Below are positions 9,101 through 19,875 of a stretch of 64,000 nt of DNA, in pieces; position 1 is the first letter of the stretch, and each line of letters begins with the position of its first letter. Source of the stretch: Pseudomonas syringae (lineage in GTDB: Bacteria > Pseudomonadota > Gammaproteobacteria > Pseudomonadales > Pseudomonadaceae); assembly GCF_021605415.1 (NCBI RefSeq), contig NZ_WKEQ01000008.1, positions 1 to 64,000 on the forward strand. The letters run 5' to 3'. A program made the translations under genes and the position numbers. The notes below the pieces were generated by a model. It worked only from the letters and a program-made list of their open reading frames with translations. It did no database searches and had not been told where the DNA came from.

Positions 9101-9736
9101 ATGAAAAACCCTTATGCTCTTGGCTTCTGGTGTGCCCTCGTAGCACTCGTCCTGCTATCGGCCACTTACTTCTACGGCATCATGCTCGCCCACCAGATCG
9201 ATAAGGCGATGGTCTTTCTCGACAGCGCTGTGGCATTGATTGCTGTGATGTCGATTGTCGTGGTGGCGTGGGCATCGGTGCAGGTGCAACGCATCAAGAA
9301 AAGACAGCTCGAACAAAGCAAAACCCTGGTGCTGATCTGGGACACCAAGGTCGCTTTGCGCCGTGTCGAAACCGTGTTCGATCGCTACTTTTGGGGCAGT
9401 TATTGGCAGCCGGGGCGAACGTTTGCCGAAGTCATGGGCGAGCTGAGTGGCACGCCGCTTGAAAAAAGCCTCGAAACCCTGAAAAAACAGTGCCTGGCAC
9501 TCGATAAACAAGTCGCCGACGACGGATGGCACTGGCTCAACAACGCCCGTGAATTGTCCGACGTCGCCACGGCCATGGCTCGCGAGCGCTATCAACTCGA
9601 CTTCTGCGATCCGCGCGGCGAAAGCCCGGGCGCAGCGGTGATTGATCGCGACTTCGAAGTGCTGGTGTATACGTGGACGGCACGGCTCAAAAGCTTTGAT
9701 CATCAATTGGATGAGATTGAGGTTCAGTATTCCTGA
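9101..9736 (+). CDS. Hypothetical two-TM protein
   Basis: A 211-aa protein that I do not recognise. It has two N-terminal TM helices (about residues 8-30 and 43-63) followed by a basic linker (QVQRIKKRQLEQSK) and a soluble helical domain with several Trp residues (YFWGSYWQPGRTF, WHWLNNARELSD). The ATG at 9101 is preceded by CTGGGGGAAACCAATA. It sits alone between a terminator and a REP pair. A cytoplasmic domain hung on a two-helix anchor is the topology suggested. Confidence 0.75.
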   Translation: MKNPYALGFWCALVALVLLSATYFYGIMLAHQIDKAMVFLDSAVALIAVMSIVVVAWASVQVQRIKKRQLEQSKTLVLIWDTKVALRRVETVFDRYFWGSYWQPGRTFAEVMGELSGTPLEKSLETLKKQCLALDKQVADDGWHWLNNARELSDVATAMARERYQLDFCDPRGESPGAAVIDRDFEVLVYTWTARLKSFDHQLDEIEVQYS

Positions 9737-9758
9737 ATGATGTATCGCCTGGATTGGC

Positions 9759-9852
9759 CTCTTCGCTGGCAAGCCGGCTCCCACAGGTTATGGGTTGGAA
9801 AAGAAACCTCGAAAATCCTTGTGGGAGGTGGCTTGCCAGCGATGGCGTTCGC
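9759..9852. repeat. REP-type inverted repeat pair
   Basis: Two imperfect inverted copies of a Pseudomonas REP unit: cttcgctggcaagccggctc with cccacagg, and its reverse-oriented partner cttgtgggaggtggcttgcc with agcgatggc. They form a long hairpin in the gap between the hypothetical gene and the DUF945 gene. Such elements are common in fluorescens-group intergenic regions. Confidence 0.7.
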
Positions 9853-10049
9853 AACATCACAGAAACTCTTGAAGCCTGCCAGCTGTCCACTCTCCCCATA
9901 GACACTCTTTAACCTTTAATCATTCGGTCACCCCGTCTCGCCAGTGCTACTCTCCACCGCTAGTTTTCAGCGCAGTCGAGCCGCGACCCGGTCTTAGGGT
10001 TCAGGGAAGACGACCACACTTTCAGCCACGGAAATCGATCAGGTCATTC

Positions 10050-11555
10050 ATGAATAAATCAGCAGGCGTGCTACTCGGAATTGTTGTTGCCATCGGCGCG
10101 ATCAGCGCGGGCGGGGCCTGGTTCACGGGCACAAAAATCGAGGGCGTACTGAACAACGCTGTCGTCAACGCCAACAAAGAGTTGCAGACCGCCATGGCCG
10201 GCTCCAACGGTAAGGCTTCGCTGGAGCTGGTTTCGCTGGAGCGTCACACCTTCAGCAGCACCGCGCACTATCGCTTGAAGGGCGAAGGCGAAATGTTCGG
10301 TGAAGCGCCGGTTGAATTGCTGTTCGTCGATCACATCGAACACGGCCCGCTGCCGTTCTCGCGCCTGGTTTCGCTGAAATGGCTGCCAGTCATGGCCACC
10401 AGTCACTACGAGCTGGAAAAGACCCCGGCCACGGAAAAATGGTTCGCTGCCACTCAGGGCGCGGCACCGCTCAAAGGCGTGGTCAACATCGGCTACGACG
10501 AGTCCACCAACGGCAATTTTGAGCTGTTGCCGCTGGAAACCGCACTGGACGAAAAATCCAGCCTGAAATTTTCCGGCCTGAACATGGAAATCTCCGCCAG
10601 CGCCCAGGCCCAGAAGGTCAAGGCCAATGGTTACATGGACAATTTGAAACTGGTCACCGTCTCCGAAGACCAGGCGCCGGTGCAGATCGAACTCAATGGC
10701 CTGACCCTGGCCAGCAACCTCACCAAGAGCACGTACGGCTATTACACCGGGGAAAACACCCTGGAGTTGACCGACAGCAAAACCACCTTCGGCCTCAAGC
10801 AATCGGTGGTGGGCGTGAAGAAATTCGAAATGAAGAACTTCACCGAAGAAACCGGCACCAATGCTTCAGGGCGTGCCGATTACAAGATTGGTGAAGTGAC
10901 ACTCAACGACAAGAAAATCGGCTCGGCCAACATGGCCATGAGCCTGAAAAACCTCGACATCCCGTCGACGATGTCGCTGATGCAGATCTACCAGACCAAA
11001 TTGCAGCCGTACGAGAAAGCCGCCGAAGAAGCCGCTGCGGCAGGCCTGCCGGCGCCGGAACTGAACCTCACCCCGGCCGAAGAGGCACAGGTCAAATCCG
11101 ACCTGCAAAAACTGCTCGCCGCAGGGCCACAGGTCGCGCTGGAAAATCTCTCGCTGAAAACCGCCAACGGTGAAAGCCGTGCCAATCTGGTGCTGGATCT
11201 GACCAAACCGCAATCAATGGATCTGCCGCCGGATCAACTGGCTCGTCAGTTGATCGCACTGCTGGACGTCAATGTGCAAGTGTCCAAGCCGATGCTGGTC
11301 GATCTGCTCGGCGTGCAGGCGCAAGTGGACGGTCAGACCGACGCCAAAGCCATCGTCGACCAGGCCACCGCCACCGCCGATATGTTCGCCGGCATGGCCG
11401 TCGGTTCGCAGCTGGCGACCCTTGAAGGCAGCAACGTTGTCACCAAGCTGCATTACGCCGCCAATCAGGTTGAATTTAATGGCCAGAAAATGACCGTTGA
11501 GCAGTTTGTCAGCTTCCTGATGAGCAAATTTGCCGGGGTCGTCCCGGTTCAATAA
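10050..11555 (+). CDS. DUF945 (YdgA-family) protein
   Basis: A 501-aa protein with an N-terminal hydrophobic anchor or signal (residues 5-27, GVLLGIVVAIGAISAGGAWF) and a long beta-rich periplasmic domain made of repeated AsmA-like strands (for example LPFSRLVSLKWLPVMATSHYELE). It matches the DUF945/YdgA family, whose function is not well defined; members are envelope proteins. Monocistronic: REP elements lie upstream and a terminator lies downstream. The ATG at 10050 follows GGAAATCGATCAGGTC. Confidence 0.85.
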   Translation: MNKSAGVLLGIVVAIGAISAGGAWFTGTKIEGVLNNAVVNANKELQTAMAGSNGKASLELVSLERHTFSSTAHYRLKGEGEMFGEAPVELLFVDHIEHGPLPFSRLVSLKWLPVMATSHYELEKTPATEKWFAATQGAAPLKGVVNIGYDESTNGNFELLPLETALDEKSSLKFSGLNMEISASAQAQKVKANGYMDNLKLVTVSEDQAPVQIELNGLTLASNLTKSTYGYYTGENTLELTDSKTTFGLKQSVVGVKKFEMKNFTEETGTNASGRADYKIGEVTLNDKKIGSANMAMSLKNLDIPSTMSLMQIYQTKLQPYEKAAEEAAAAGLPAPELNLTPAEEAQVKSDLQKLLAAGPQVALENLSLKTANGESRANLVLDLTKPQSMDLPPDQLARQLIALLDVNVQVSKPMLVDLLGVQAQVDGQTDAKAIVDQATATADMFAGMAVGSQLATLEGSNVVTKLHYAANQVEFNGQKMTVEQFVSFLMSKFAGVVPVQ

Positions 11556-11572
11556 TCTCGGCGGCACCCACC

Positions 11573-11606
11573 CGCGCCCGGCCTCTGCCCAGCAGACGCC
11601 GGGCGT
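11573..11606 (+). terminator. Intrinsic terminator after the DUF945 gene
   Basis: GCCCGGC and GCCGGGC arms with a 15-nt loop are followed by GTTTTGCTG, beginning about 20 bp after the stop codon. Confidence 0.65.
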
Positions 11607-11797
11607 TTTGCTGTCTGGCGTACAGGTTTTGGAAATATTGCCCAGATTCTGAAGAATTATTGCGTTCGCAAATGTCGTCTACGCTTGCGTGCAACACTGC
11701 CTGGATAAGCTTGACCGAAGATTTGTTGTGTCGGTCACCGTTACGAATGGGCAAGGAGGGCATTGCGACCCGGCTGGCCATGTAAGGATGCTGACGA

Positions 11798-14281
11798 ATG
11801 CCGCGTATTGATGTCCCCGTATTACATCGTGGTTTGCGCCCTTTGTTTCGAGTCGCGCTGTGCAGTCAACTGCTCTGGCCGGCACTGGCGTTCGCCGATA
11901 CACCCTACGATCAGATGGTGCTCGATGCGCGGGCCGGCCACTTCACGCCGGCGCTGACAGCGTTGCGCGCTGTGCCGCCGGCGCAAGCGACAGCCGGGCA
12001 AATCAGCGACCACTTGCAAATCGCCGGTTGGGCCGGGCTCGATAGCGAAGTGGTGCAGGTCTATGAAACCCAGGGCCGCTACCTTGACCTGCCGGTTCAG
12101 GCACTGACCGCCACCGCTCGCGCCTATCGCAACCTCAAGCGCTGGGATCAGGCCACTCAGGTCTACAACAAGGCGCTGGCGCTGGAGCCGGACAACGCCG
12201 ACCTGCAGTTGGGTCTGGCTCTTACACAAGCCGATGCCGGTAAACCCGACGAAGCCGTGATCCGTTCCAAAGCCCTCGTCGCCGCAAAACCGGACGATCC
12301 TGCCCGCCGCCTCGCGCTGGGTTACGCGTTGACCCGCGCCGGCAAGCAATACGATGCGCTGTTCGAATTCGATCAGGCATTCGTCCGTGCCGGGAACAAA
12401 CCGGAAGTCGCCCACGAATACGTGGTCGCCCTGCAAAAGGCACGTTTGCCGGAACCGGCGTTGCGCCTGGCGAATCAGCGCCCGGGGTTGATCGATCCCG
12501 TGACCTTGCGTCGTATCGAAGGCGATCTCGCCGCCGAACGCGTGCGACTGGCTGAATTCGCCACGCGCAGCGAACAAGAGCGCTACGTGATCGCCGATCG
12601 CGCCTTGGCCGATTACGACAAACTGATCGCCACCTGGACACCGGACGCCACAGCACAAGAAGACGTGACCCGCTGGCGCATCGACCGCATGGGCGCGCTC
12701 AAGGCCCGGGCGCGCACCGCCGACATCATCAGCGAATATCAGAAGCTGCAAGCTGAAGGCGTCTTAATTCCGACCTACGCCCTGCGATGGGTGGCGGCGG
12801 CTTATCTGGATCAGCGTGAGCCGGAAATCGCGACCGACCTCTATCGCCAAGTGTTGTCGGCCCCGGATGCCGACGTCGGCAACCGCCTCGAAGACAGCAC
12901 GGCGCTGTATTACGCATTGCTGGAAAGCGACCGTGCCGAGGAAGCGCGAAAAGTGGCCGAGGACGCCGCCAAGGCTCAACGCCCGCGCATCGAGCTCAAA
13001 GGCCTGCCGGTCGGCAACCCGAACGACGAGTGGATGGACGCCCAGCAACTGGCGGCCCAGGCCGGTACCTACGGCGCCGACCTGCCCCATGGCGAGGAGC
13101 GTTTACAAGTGTTGGTCGATCAGGCGCCGGGCAACATCGGCCTGCGCCTGGCCCAGGCGGATCTGTACCTGGCCCGCGGCTGGCCGCGCCGTGCCGAGAA
13201 TCAGCTGAAGGAAACCGAGAGCATGGCGCCGCGCGCCATGGGCCTGGAAGTGGGGCAAGCCCATGCCGCCATGGATTTGCAGGAGTGGCGGCAGATGGAC
13301 GCGTTGACCGACGACGTCATTGCGCGCTTTCCGGACAACCGCCAGGCGCAGCGTCTGGTACGCCAGCGCGAAGTTCATGACATGTCTGAATTGCGTGTCG
13401 AGGCCTACGGCGGCAAGGCCAATGGCGGCGACAGCGGTGGCGATGCCGGCGCAGTCACCGGCAGCCGCGACTTTGGCATTCAAAGCACGATCTACAGTCC
13501 GCCGATCGATGAAGACTGGCGCGTGTTCGCCGGCGCCGGTTATGCCACCGGCGACTTCGCCGAAGGCACCGGCCACCATCGTTTCCAGCGTGTCGGCCTG
13601 GAGCGGCGCACCCGCGACATGAGTCTCGAAGCCGAAATCTCTAACCATTCCTACGGTTATGGCGACAAGCAGGGCGCGCGTCTGGCGATTGCCCGCGACT
13701 TTAACGATCACTGGCAGTACGGCGGCAGTCTTGAATACTTCTCGGCCGAAACGCCGTTACGCGCACTGAACAGCGACATCACCGCCAACGGCGGCAGCGG
13801 TTTCATTCGCTGGCGCGCCAACGAAAGCCGCGAGTGGCGCCTGTCGGTCAGCCCGTCACATTTCAGCGACGGCAACGATCGTGTCGAAGCCCTGCTGATC
13901 GGTCGCGAAGGGATCTACAGCGCGCCGAACGTGCAGGTCGATGCGGGTCTGGAAGTCGGCACCAGCCACAACTCCAAATCCGATGACGTGCCGTACTTCA
14001 ACCCCAAGTCGGACTTCAGCGTGATGCCGACGGTCAACGTCAATCACGTCCTCTACCACCGTTACGAAACCTCGTGGAGCCAGCAATTCCAGGCCGGCGC
14101 GGGGACGTACAGCCAGCGAGACCACGGCACCGCCGGCATGGGCATGGTTGGCTACGGCCAGCGTTATGCCTGGAACGATGTGTTCGAAGTGGGCGGCTTG
14201 GTGAGTGTGATCAACCGAACCTACGACGGTGACCGGGAAACCGATCTGCGCCTGCTTGTCGACCTCACTTTCCGCTTCTAG
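11798..14281 (+). CDS. pgaA: PgaA: outer-membrane porin for poly-beta-1,6-N-acetylglucosamine export
   Basis: An 827-aa protein with an N-terminal signal region (ending LAFA-DT, about residue 34), TPR repeats over roughly residues 40-520 (WDQATQVYNKALALEPDNADLQ is a clear TPR) and a C-terminal beta-barrel of about 300 residues ending LLVDLTFRF with terminal Phe. This is the PgaA architecture: the TPRs bind deacetylated PNAG and the barrel exports it. It heads the pgaABCD operon. The ATG has only a distant AAGGA. Biofilm polysaccharide export is the known role. Confidence 0.95.
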   Translation: MPRIDVPVLHRGLRPLFRVALCSQLLWPALAFADTPYDQMVLDARAGHFTPALTALRAVPPAQATAGQISDHLQIAGWAGLDSEVVQVYETQGRYLDLPVQALTATARAYRNLKRWDQATQVYNKALALEPDNADLQLGLALTQADAGKPDEAVIRSKALVAAKPDDPARRLALGYALTRAGKQYDALFEFDQAFVRAGNKPEVAHEYVVALQKARLPEPALRLANQRPGLIDPVTLRRIEGDLAAERVRLAEFATRSEQERYVIADRALADYDKLIATWTPDATAQEDVTRWRIDRMGALKARARTADIISEYQKLQAEGVLIPTYALRWVAAAYLDQREPEIATDLYRQVLSAPDADVGNRLEDSTALYYALLESDRAEEARKVAEDAAKAQRPRIELKGLPVGNPNDEWMDAQQLAAQAGTYGADLPHGEERLQVLVDQAPGNIGLRLAQADLYLARGWPRRAENQLKETESMAPRAMGLEVGQAHAAMDLQEWRQMDALTDDVIARFPDNRQAQRLVRQREVHDMSELRVEAYGGKANGGDSGGDAGAVTGSRDFGIQSTIYSPPIDEDWRVFAGAGYATGDFAEGTGHHRFQRVGLERRTRDMSLEAEISNHSYGYGDKQGARLAIARDFNDHWQYGGSLEYFSAETPLRALNSDITANGGSGFIRWRANESREWRLSVSPSHFSDGNDRVEALLIGREGIYSAPNVQVDAGLEVGTSHNSKSDDVPYFNPKSDFSVMPTVNVNHVLYHRYETSWSQQFQAGAGTYSQRDHGTAGMGMVGYGQRYAWNDVFEVGGLVSVINRTYDGDRETDLRLLVDLTFRF

Positions 14282-14293
14282 AAGAGTTTGAAG

Positions 14294-16291
14294 ATGCCTT
14301 TTATCTCGCGTTTCATCCTTCTGCTGGGAGTGCTGCTGGTCGGCGCCTGTGCCCAGCAAGCCCCGGCGTTTACGCCGCCGTCCGAGCGCCCGGTGGCCGC
14401 CAACGAACAACCGTGGCCGAAAAACCACGTCCTGGGCATCGCCTATCACGACGTCGACGACCGCGATCCCGACCAGGCTGTCGTGGCCGTGCGCACCGAA
14501 CGCATGATCGAACAGCTTGCCTGGTTGCGGGAGAACAACTACAAACCGGTCACCGTCGACCAGATCATGGCTGCGCGCAACGGCGGGCCAGAGCTGCCGC
14601 CGCAGGCGATTTTGCTGAGCTTCGACGACGGTTATGCGAGTTTCTACACCCGGGTCCTGCCCGTGTTGCGTGCCTATAACTGGCACGCATTGCTGGCGCC
14701 GGTCGGCACCTGGATCGATACGCCGCTCAATCAGCCGGTCGATTTTGCCGGCATGCCGCGCCAGCGTTCGGACTTTCTGACCTGGAATCAGATTCGTGAG
14801 ATCTCGCAATCGGGGCTGGTGGAAATCGCCGCGCACACCGATGCCAACCATAAAGGCGTGCTTGGTAACCCGCAGGGCAACCTGCAACCGGCCGCCGCGA
14901 CCCGTCGTTACGATGCGGTTGCAAAACGCTATGAAACCGAGGATGAATTCCGCAAGCGAATCCGCGTTGACGTGGTCGCCATCTCGGAAAAAATCCGCAA
15001 GGTCACCGGCAAGAAACCACGTGTCTGGGTCTGGCCATATGGCGCGGCGGACGGCACGTCGCTGACCGTCGTCAGTGAGCAGGGCTATGAAATGGCCCTG
15101 ACCCTGGAGGATGGCCTCGATACCCTCGACAACCTGATGAGCGGCCCGCGTTTTCTCGTGGCGTCCGATCCGGATGGCGAGCGCTTCGCCAACAGCATCG
15201 TCTCGGTGCAAAGCGAAACGGCTATGCGCGTGGTGCACGTGGATCTGGACAATGTCTACGACCCGGATCCGGCGCAGCAGGATATCAATCTCGGCAAACT
15301 GGTGCAGCGCATGGCTGACCTCGGCGCCAACACGGTGTTCCTGCAAGCCTTCGCCGATCCGAAAGGCGACGGCCTAGTGCACTCACTGTATTTCCCCAAC
15401 CGCCATTTGCCGGTGCGTGCGGATCTCTTCGACCGTGTCGCCTGGCAACTGCGCACCCGTGCCCATGTGAAAGTCTATGCCTGGATGCCGGTACTGAGTT
15501 TTGCCCTCGACGCGAAGCTGCCGCGAGTCACCCGCTGGGATCCGAAGACCGGCACTACCTCGGTCGATCCGAATCAGTACCAGCGTCTGTCGCCGTTTGA
15601 TCCTGAGGTGCGGCGCATCATCGGTGACATCTACGAAGACGCGGCAAGCATGTCATCAGTGGACGGTGTGCTCTACCACGACGATGCGATTCTGTCGGAC
15701 TTCGAAGACGCTGGCCCGCAAGCGCTGAAGGTCTACGCGGCCAACGGCCTGCCCGGCTCGATCGCTGCCTTGCGCGATGATCCCGCGGCCCTGCAACGCT
15801 GGACGCGTTTCAAGAGCCGTTACCTGACCGACTTCACCAAAGAACTGACCGCGAAAATGCGTGCCATCCGGGGCCCGCAACTGAAGACCGCACGCAATAT
15901 TTTTGCCGAGCCGATCATCAATCCCGAGAGCGAAGCGTGGTTCGCGCAGAACCTCGACGACTTCCTCGCGACCTATGACTGGACGGCGCCAATGGCGATG
16001 CCGCTGATGGAAAAACAGACCCAGGCCGAATCCGGCCCGTGGCTGGAGGCGTTGGTGGCCAAGGTCAAGAGCCGTCCCGATGCCCTCAATCGCACGGTAT
16101 TCGAGTTGCAAGCTCGCGACTGGACGAAGAAAGATCAGGCTGACATCGACGGCAAAATATTGGCCGACTGGATGGGCCGACTCAAGCGTCAGGGCGCCAC
16201 CAGTTTCGGTTACTACCCGGACAACTTCCTTGAGAACCTGCCGGACATGAAAACCTTGCGTCCCGCGCTCTCCAACAAATGGAATCCATAA
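14294..16291 (+). CDS. pgaB: PgaB: poly-beta-1,6-GlcNAc N-deacetylase lipoprotein
   Basis: A lipoprotein of 665 aa (lipobox LLVGAC) with two domains. The N-terminal polysaccharide deacetylase (about residues 40-290) shows the catalytic Asp pair in [10 protein letters not shown] and the His motif [10 protein letters not shown], plus YHDVDD upstream. The C-terminal glycosyl-hydrolase-like domain (about 310-640) carries [12 protein letters not shown], matching the PNAG-hydrolase acidic site of known PgaB. It partially deacetylates PNAG in the periplasm before PgaA exports it. ATG at 14294 is preferred over the in-frame TTG at 14288 because GAAGAG lies at better spacing. Confidence 0.95.
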   Translation: MPFISRFILLLGVLLVGACAQQAPAFTPPSERPVAANEQPWPKNHVLGIAYHDVDDRDPDQAVVAVRTERMIEQLAWLRENNYKPVTVDQIMAARNGGPELPPQAILLSFDDGYASFYTRVLPVLRAYNWHALLAPVGTWIDTPLNQPVDFAGMPRQRSDFLTWNQIREISQSGLVEIAAHTDANHKGVLGNPQGNLQPAAATRRYDAVAKRYETEDEFRKRIRVDVVAISEKIRKVTGKKPRVWVWPYGAADGTSLTVVSEQGYEMALTLEDGLDTLDNLMSGPRFLVASDPDGERFANSIVSVQSETAMRVVHVDLDNVYDPDPAQQDINLGKLVQRMADLGANTVFLQAFADPKGDGLVHSLYFPNRHLPVRADLFDRVAWQLRTRAHVKVYAWMPVLSFALDAKLPRVTRWDPKTGTTSVDPNQYQRLSPFDPEVRRIIGDIYEDAASMSSVDGVLYHDDAILSDFEDAGPQALKVYAANGLPGSIAALRDDPAALQRWTRFKSRYLTDFTKELTAKMRAIRGPQLKTARNIFAEPIINPESEAWFAQNLDDFLATYDWTAPMAMPLMEKQTQAESGPWLEALVAKVKSRPDALNRTVFELQARDWTKKDQADIDGKILADWMGRLKRQGATSFGYYPDNFLENLPDMKTLRPALSNKWNP

Positions 16292-16292
16292 C

Positions 16293-17645
16293 ATGCTGGA
16301 TAGACTGCTGGCCCTGCTGGTTCTGGCGATCGTCCTTGGGGTGCCCCTGGGGCTGATTTTCCTGGTCACCGGGCAATTCCTGATGGATTTCGTGTTTTTC
16401 TACCCGCTGTTCATGTCCGGGTTATGGATTTCCGGCGGCCTGTATTTCTGGTTGCACTGGGAGCGGCACTGGCCTTGGAAAGAAGACACGCTGCCGCCAC
16501 CGCTGGAAGGCGAGCCGCTGATTTCGATCCTGATCCCTTGCTACAACGAGGGCGAGAACGCCGCCGACACCATCCACGCGGCACTGGCGCAGCATTACCC
16601 GAATATCGAAGTCATCGCGATCAACGACGGTTCCAAGGACAACACCGCCGCCGTGCTCGATGCATTGGCCATGCAGGATTCTCGGCTGCGTGTGCTGCAC
16701 CTGGCGGAAAACCAGGGCAAAGCCGTGGCTCTGCGTATGGGCGCCATTGCGGCGCGCAGCGAATACCTGGTGTGCATCGACGGTGATGCGCTGCTCGCCC
16801 CGAACACTGCCGCGTACCTGGTGGCGCCGATGCTCGACAACGCCCGTCTTGGCGCGGTGACCGGCAACCCGAGGATTCGAACGCGTTCGACCCTGGTAGG
16901 CCGGGTGCAGGTCGGCGAGTTCTCTTCGATCATTGGTTTGATCAAGCGTACGCAACGGGTGTTCGGGCGGATTTTCACCGTGTCCGGCGTGATCGTCGCA
17001 TTCCGTCGCACAGCGTTGCACCGGGTCGGCTACTGGAGCCCGGACATGATCACCGAAGACATCGACATCAGTTGGAAACTGCAACTGGATCACTGGAGCA
17101 TCTTCTACGAGCCCCGTGCCCTGTGCTGGATCCTGATGCCGGAAACCCTTGGCGGGTTGTGGAAACAACGCTTGCGCTGGGCGCAGGGCGGCGCCGAAGT
17201 GCTGTTCAAGAACATCCGTGGCATCTGGCAATACCGCCATCGTTACCTGTGGCCATTGCTGTTCGAATACTGCCTGTCCACCGGTTGGGCGTTCACCTTC
17301 TTGCTGTCGGTGATCTTCTGGGGCATGGGCAAGTTCATGATCATGCCGGACGCCATCGCGGTGGATCGTCTGATGCCGCCGGCCTTCACCGGATTGCTGC
17401 TGGCGTTCGTCTGCCTGGTGCAGTTTGCGGTCAGCATCATCATTGATCGGCGCTACGAGCCCGGACTGGGCAAGACCATGTTCTGGGTGGTCTGGTATCC
17501 GATCGCGTTCTGGTTGGTCAGTTTGCTCACTACGCTGATCAGCTTTCCCAAAGTGCTGTTTGGCCAACATCAGAAGCGTGCGCGGTGGGTCAGCCCTGAC
17601 CGTGGCATCAAGCCGCTGAACGATGAAGAGGAGGTTATCAAATGA
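16293..17645 (+). CDS. pgaC: PgaC: processive poly-beta-1,6-N-acetylglucosamine synthase (GT2)
   Basis: A 450-aa inner-membrane GT2 synthase. Two N-terminal TM helices (about residues 5-50) precede the glycosyltransferase core with DGSKDNT, DGDAL (the D-x-D-like metal site), TEDIDISW and the processive-synthase motif QRLRWAQGG, then three or four C-terminal TM helices. It polymerises UDP-GlcNAc and needs PgaD; activity of this family depends on c-di-GMP. It begins 1 bp after the pgaB stop codon and overlaps pgaD by 4 bp. Confidence 0.96.
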   Translation: MLDRLLALLVLAIVLGVPLGLIFLVTGQFLMDFVFFYPLFMSGLWISGGLYFWLHWERHWPWKEDTLPPPLEGEPLISILIPCYNEGENAADTIHAALAQHYPNIEVIAINDGSKDNTAAVLDALAMQDSRLRVLHLAENQGKAVALRMGAIAARSEYLVCIDGDALLAPNTAAYLVAPMLDNARLGAVTGNPRIRTRSTLVGRVQVGEFSSIIGLIKRTQRVFGRIFTVSGVIVAFRRTALHRVGYWSPDMITEDIDISWKLQLDHWSIFYEPRALCWILMPETLGGLWKQRLRWAQGGAEVLFKNIRGIWQYRHRYLWPLLFEYCLSTGWAFTFLLSVIFWGMGKFMIMPDAIAVDRLMPPAFTGLLLAFVCLVQFAVSIIIDRRYEPGLGKTMFWVVWYPIAFWLVSLLTTLISFPKVLFGQHQKRARWVSPDRGIKPLNDEEEVIK

Positions 17646-18169
17646 AAATCATCCGGACCCGCCAACGGCCTTTCCTGGTAGTCATCGATGCGTTTGTCAC
17701 GGTGGTGGCCTGGGTAGGCTTGCTGTATTTGCTGATCAGTGGTCTCTGGCCGCTGATTGAAACCCGCGATGGCCCGCGCGTCGATAACCCCGCGTTCGAT
17801 GCGATGGGGACGCTGAATATTTATATGTGGGTGGCGCTGATCAATGCGCTGGTGCTGATCTCCTGGGCACGCTATCAACAACGTAAAAGCCGCAGCTTCG
17901 CCCAGCGTCGGCTGCCGGCACCGGTGGCAGATGATCAAAGGCTGAGCCAAAGCTTCAAACTGTGCGACGACCGTTTTCAGAAGTTGCGCAGCCTGGGGGT
18001 GATGACCATTCACAACGACCAGGAAGGCGACGTCAGCCGCGTTGTGCCGCATTTGCGGCCGGTGGCTGTAAAAGAGTTGCCCACACCGCTGACCACACTG
18101 GAACACCCACGCGTGATTTTTCTGCATGCCGAAGGCAACGACAGCCGCGAACGCGTCCCGCGTTTCTGA
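17642..18169 (+). CDS. pgaD: PgaD: accessory subunit of PNAG synthase
   Basis: A 175-aa protein with two TM helices (about residues 14-38 and 60-80) and a C-terminal cytoplasmic tail. It follows pgaC with an ATGA overlap, the universal position of pgaD. In E. coli PgaC and PgaD together form the c-di-GMP receptor that allosterically activates synthesis. Sequence conservation in PgaD is low, so the call rests on size, topology and position. Confidence 0.9.
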   Translation: MKIIRTRQRPFLVVIDAFVTVVAWVGLLYLLISGLWPLIETRDGPRVDNPAFDAMGTLNIYMWVALINALVLISWARYQQRKSRSFAQRRLPAPVADDQRLSQSFKLCDDRFQKLRSLGVMTIHNDQEGDVSRVVPHLRPVAVKELPTPLTTLEHPRVIFLHAEGNDSRERVPRF

Positions 18170-18176
18170 ATCCCCT

Positions 18177-18213
18177 GTGTAGGAGTTGCCGCAGCCTGCG
18201 CAGCTCCTACAGG
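18177..18213. repeat. REP-like hairpin between pgaD and the convergent reductase gene
   Basis: TGTAGGAGTTGCCGCAG and CTGCGCAGCTCCTACA form a near-perfect hairpin filling the gap between two convergent genes. It could act as a bidirectional terminator, although neither side has a U-run. Confidence 0.6.
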
Positions 18214-18214
18214 G

Positions 18215-19738
18215 TCAGTGGCGGATCAGTTTCCAGGCTTCTTCGATCGACAGCGGCTGTTTCATCCGTTCGGCCAGCAATGCCATCGCCCGATCCTCTT
18301 CGCAGGCGACGGCGGTCACCACTACGCCGTTTTTGCCGAACAGGCCGATGAAGGGCGGGTTTTCGGGTGCTCCGCGAAACTCGACTTCATCCCAGCTTTC
18401 GGATCTGCCGAGATAGTTGTAGTTCTTGCCAAAGTGATACGTCCAGAAAAACGGCACATCAAGGTAATGCTCCTCGCCGCCCAGCATGTTGGCGGCAGCG
18501 ATGCGGGCGTGTTGTTGGGCTACGCGCCAATGTTCGATGCGCTGCGGCAAACCGTTCAACGGGAATGTGGCGATGTCGCCGACGGCCCATAGGCTTTCAG
18601 CGACGCGCATGCCGTCATCGACCTTCAACGACTGATCCTTCTGTAACGGCAGTGTCGCGAACGGCCCTGTCGCCGGATGCACCCCGACGCCGACCAAAAC
18701 CAGATCAGCCGTCACGCGCAATCCGTTGTCGAGCAGCACCGCCTCGACCTTGCCGTCGCCGACGATCTCCGTGGCTTCATGGTCAGTGATGAACTTGACG
18801 CCGTTCTCCTCATGCAATGCACGGATCGCTTTGCCTACAGCTTCCCCGAATTGTTTGGCGAACGGCACGGCGTGGCGCGCCAGTACGGTCACTTCCAAGC
18901 CGTGTTGACGCAGCGCAGCGGCGCATTCCAGAGCTATGAAGCTATCGCCGATGATCACCGCGCGTTGCCCTGGCTGTGCGGCTTTGATGATGTCTTGCGC
19001 TTGCGCTTTCAGGCGTAGCACGAAGACCTCCGGCAGATCGGCGCCGGGTAATTCCAGCGTGTTTGGCGCACCACCGGTGGCTAAAACGGCGGCGTCGTAA
19101 TCGAGCGTTTCTCCATTGGCGAGCCTGAAAGTTTTACTCTCGGGATCGATGCCTTCAACCTCTGCCTCAAGGCGTTCGATGCGCTGCTCGCGATAGAAAT
19201 CCCCATCGCGTAACCGTGGAATTTCGTTCGCTGGCATTTCACCTGCCAGGACAAATTTGCTTAACACCGTGCGGTCGTAACCGGCCTCGGGTTCGCGGTC
19301 GATCATCACGATACGCCCGCCGAAACCCTTTTCCCGCAATGCAGCCGCACAGGCGGTTCCAGCCGCGCCGGAACCGACGATGACAAAAGTACGTGGGTCA
19401 TCCGCCGGTGGCATGTGCGGATCCGGCAACGGTTGATCGTCGACCCAGACCTCGTCGCCACGCAGCTCCAATGGATAGCGCTTGAGGCTGTCGAGCGACG
19501 GCGGCTCGCACAGCGCGCCGTCCTCGATGCGGTACGCGGCTTTGTGCCAAGGGCAAATCAGCCTGCCATGGCACAGCGCTCCCTCCGCCAGCGGCGCCCC
19601 GGCGTGGGGGCATTCGCCCTGAAAAGCACGTAGCTCGCCGTTGGCGCGCAACAGCACGATCTTGCAGTCACCCACCTTCACCTCCAGACCTCGATCATGG
19701 GGAACATCGGCGAAACGGGCGACACGGTGCAGAGACAT
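18215..19738 (-). CDS. Rieske-domain FAD/NAD(P)-dependent oxidoreductase (AIF-like)
   Basis: A 507-aa fusion protein. Residues about 1-100 are a Rieske [2Fe-2S] domain with the C-P-H-x(16)-C-P-W-H ligand set (ECPHAG...CPWHKAAY). The rest is a pyridine nucleotide-disulfide oxidoreductase with an FAD Rossmann motif (VGSGAAGTACA), an NAD(P)-binding segment (IIGDSFIALECAAAL) and the second FAD motif (LWAVGDIATF). It resembles apoptosis-inducing-factor/ferredoxin-reductase-type enzymes; the acceptor is unknown. The ATG at 19738 follows GGAACCGTCC; the longer open frame upstream is not supported. Divergent from the YbhB-like gene. Confidence 0.9.
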   Translation of the reverse strand: MSLHRVARFADVPHDRGLEVKVGDCKIVLLRANGELRAFQGECPHAGAPLAEGALCHGRLICPWHKAAYRIEDGALCEPPSLDSLKRYPLELRGDEVWVDDQPLPDPHMPPADDPRTFVIVGSGAAGTACAAALREKGFGGRIVMIDREPEAGYDRTVLSKFVLAGEMPANEIPRLRDGDFYREQRIERLEAEVEGIDPESKTFRLANGETLDYDAAVLATGGAPNTLELPGADLPEVFVLRLKAQAQDIIKAAQPGQRAVIIGDSFIALECAAALRQHGLEVTVLARHAVPFAKQFGEAVGKAIRALHEENGVKFITDHEATEIVGDGKVEAVLLDNGLRVTADLVLVGVGVHPATGPFATLPLQKDQSLKVDDGMRVAESLWAVGDIATFPLNGLPQRIEHWRVAQQHARIAAANMLGGEEHYLDVPFFWTYHFGKNYNYLGRSESWDEVEFRGAPENPPFIGLFGKNGVVVTAVACEEDRAMALLAERMKQPLSIEEAWKLIRH

Positions 19739-19875
19739 GGACGGTTCCTCGCAGGCGTTTCTCTTACGAGTTTGCGTAGCGCCGTGAGGTTCAGCCATTT
19801 GCCACTGCCACCGCACGAACGGTACGGCTATAGTCTGCAGGCCGACGACGGCCCAACCGCACAAGGTGCTCCGCA

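Noticed and set aside
13856..15346. A 496-codon minus-strand frame across pgaA/pgaB
   Set aside because: Low-complexity HR/QR-rich composition with no ribosome-binding site; shadow of pgaA-pgaB.
18617..19018. Plus-strand frames inside the Rieske/FAD reductase
   Set aside because: Shadow frames; the minus-strand reductase has intact Rieske and FAD motifs over its full length.
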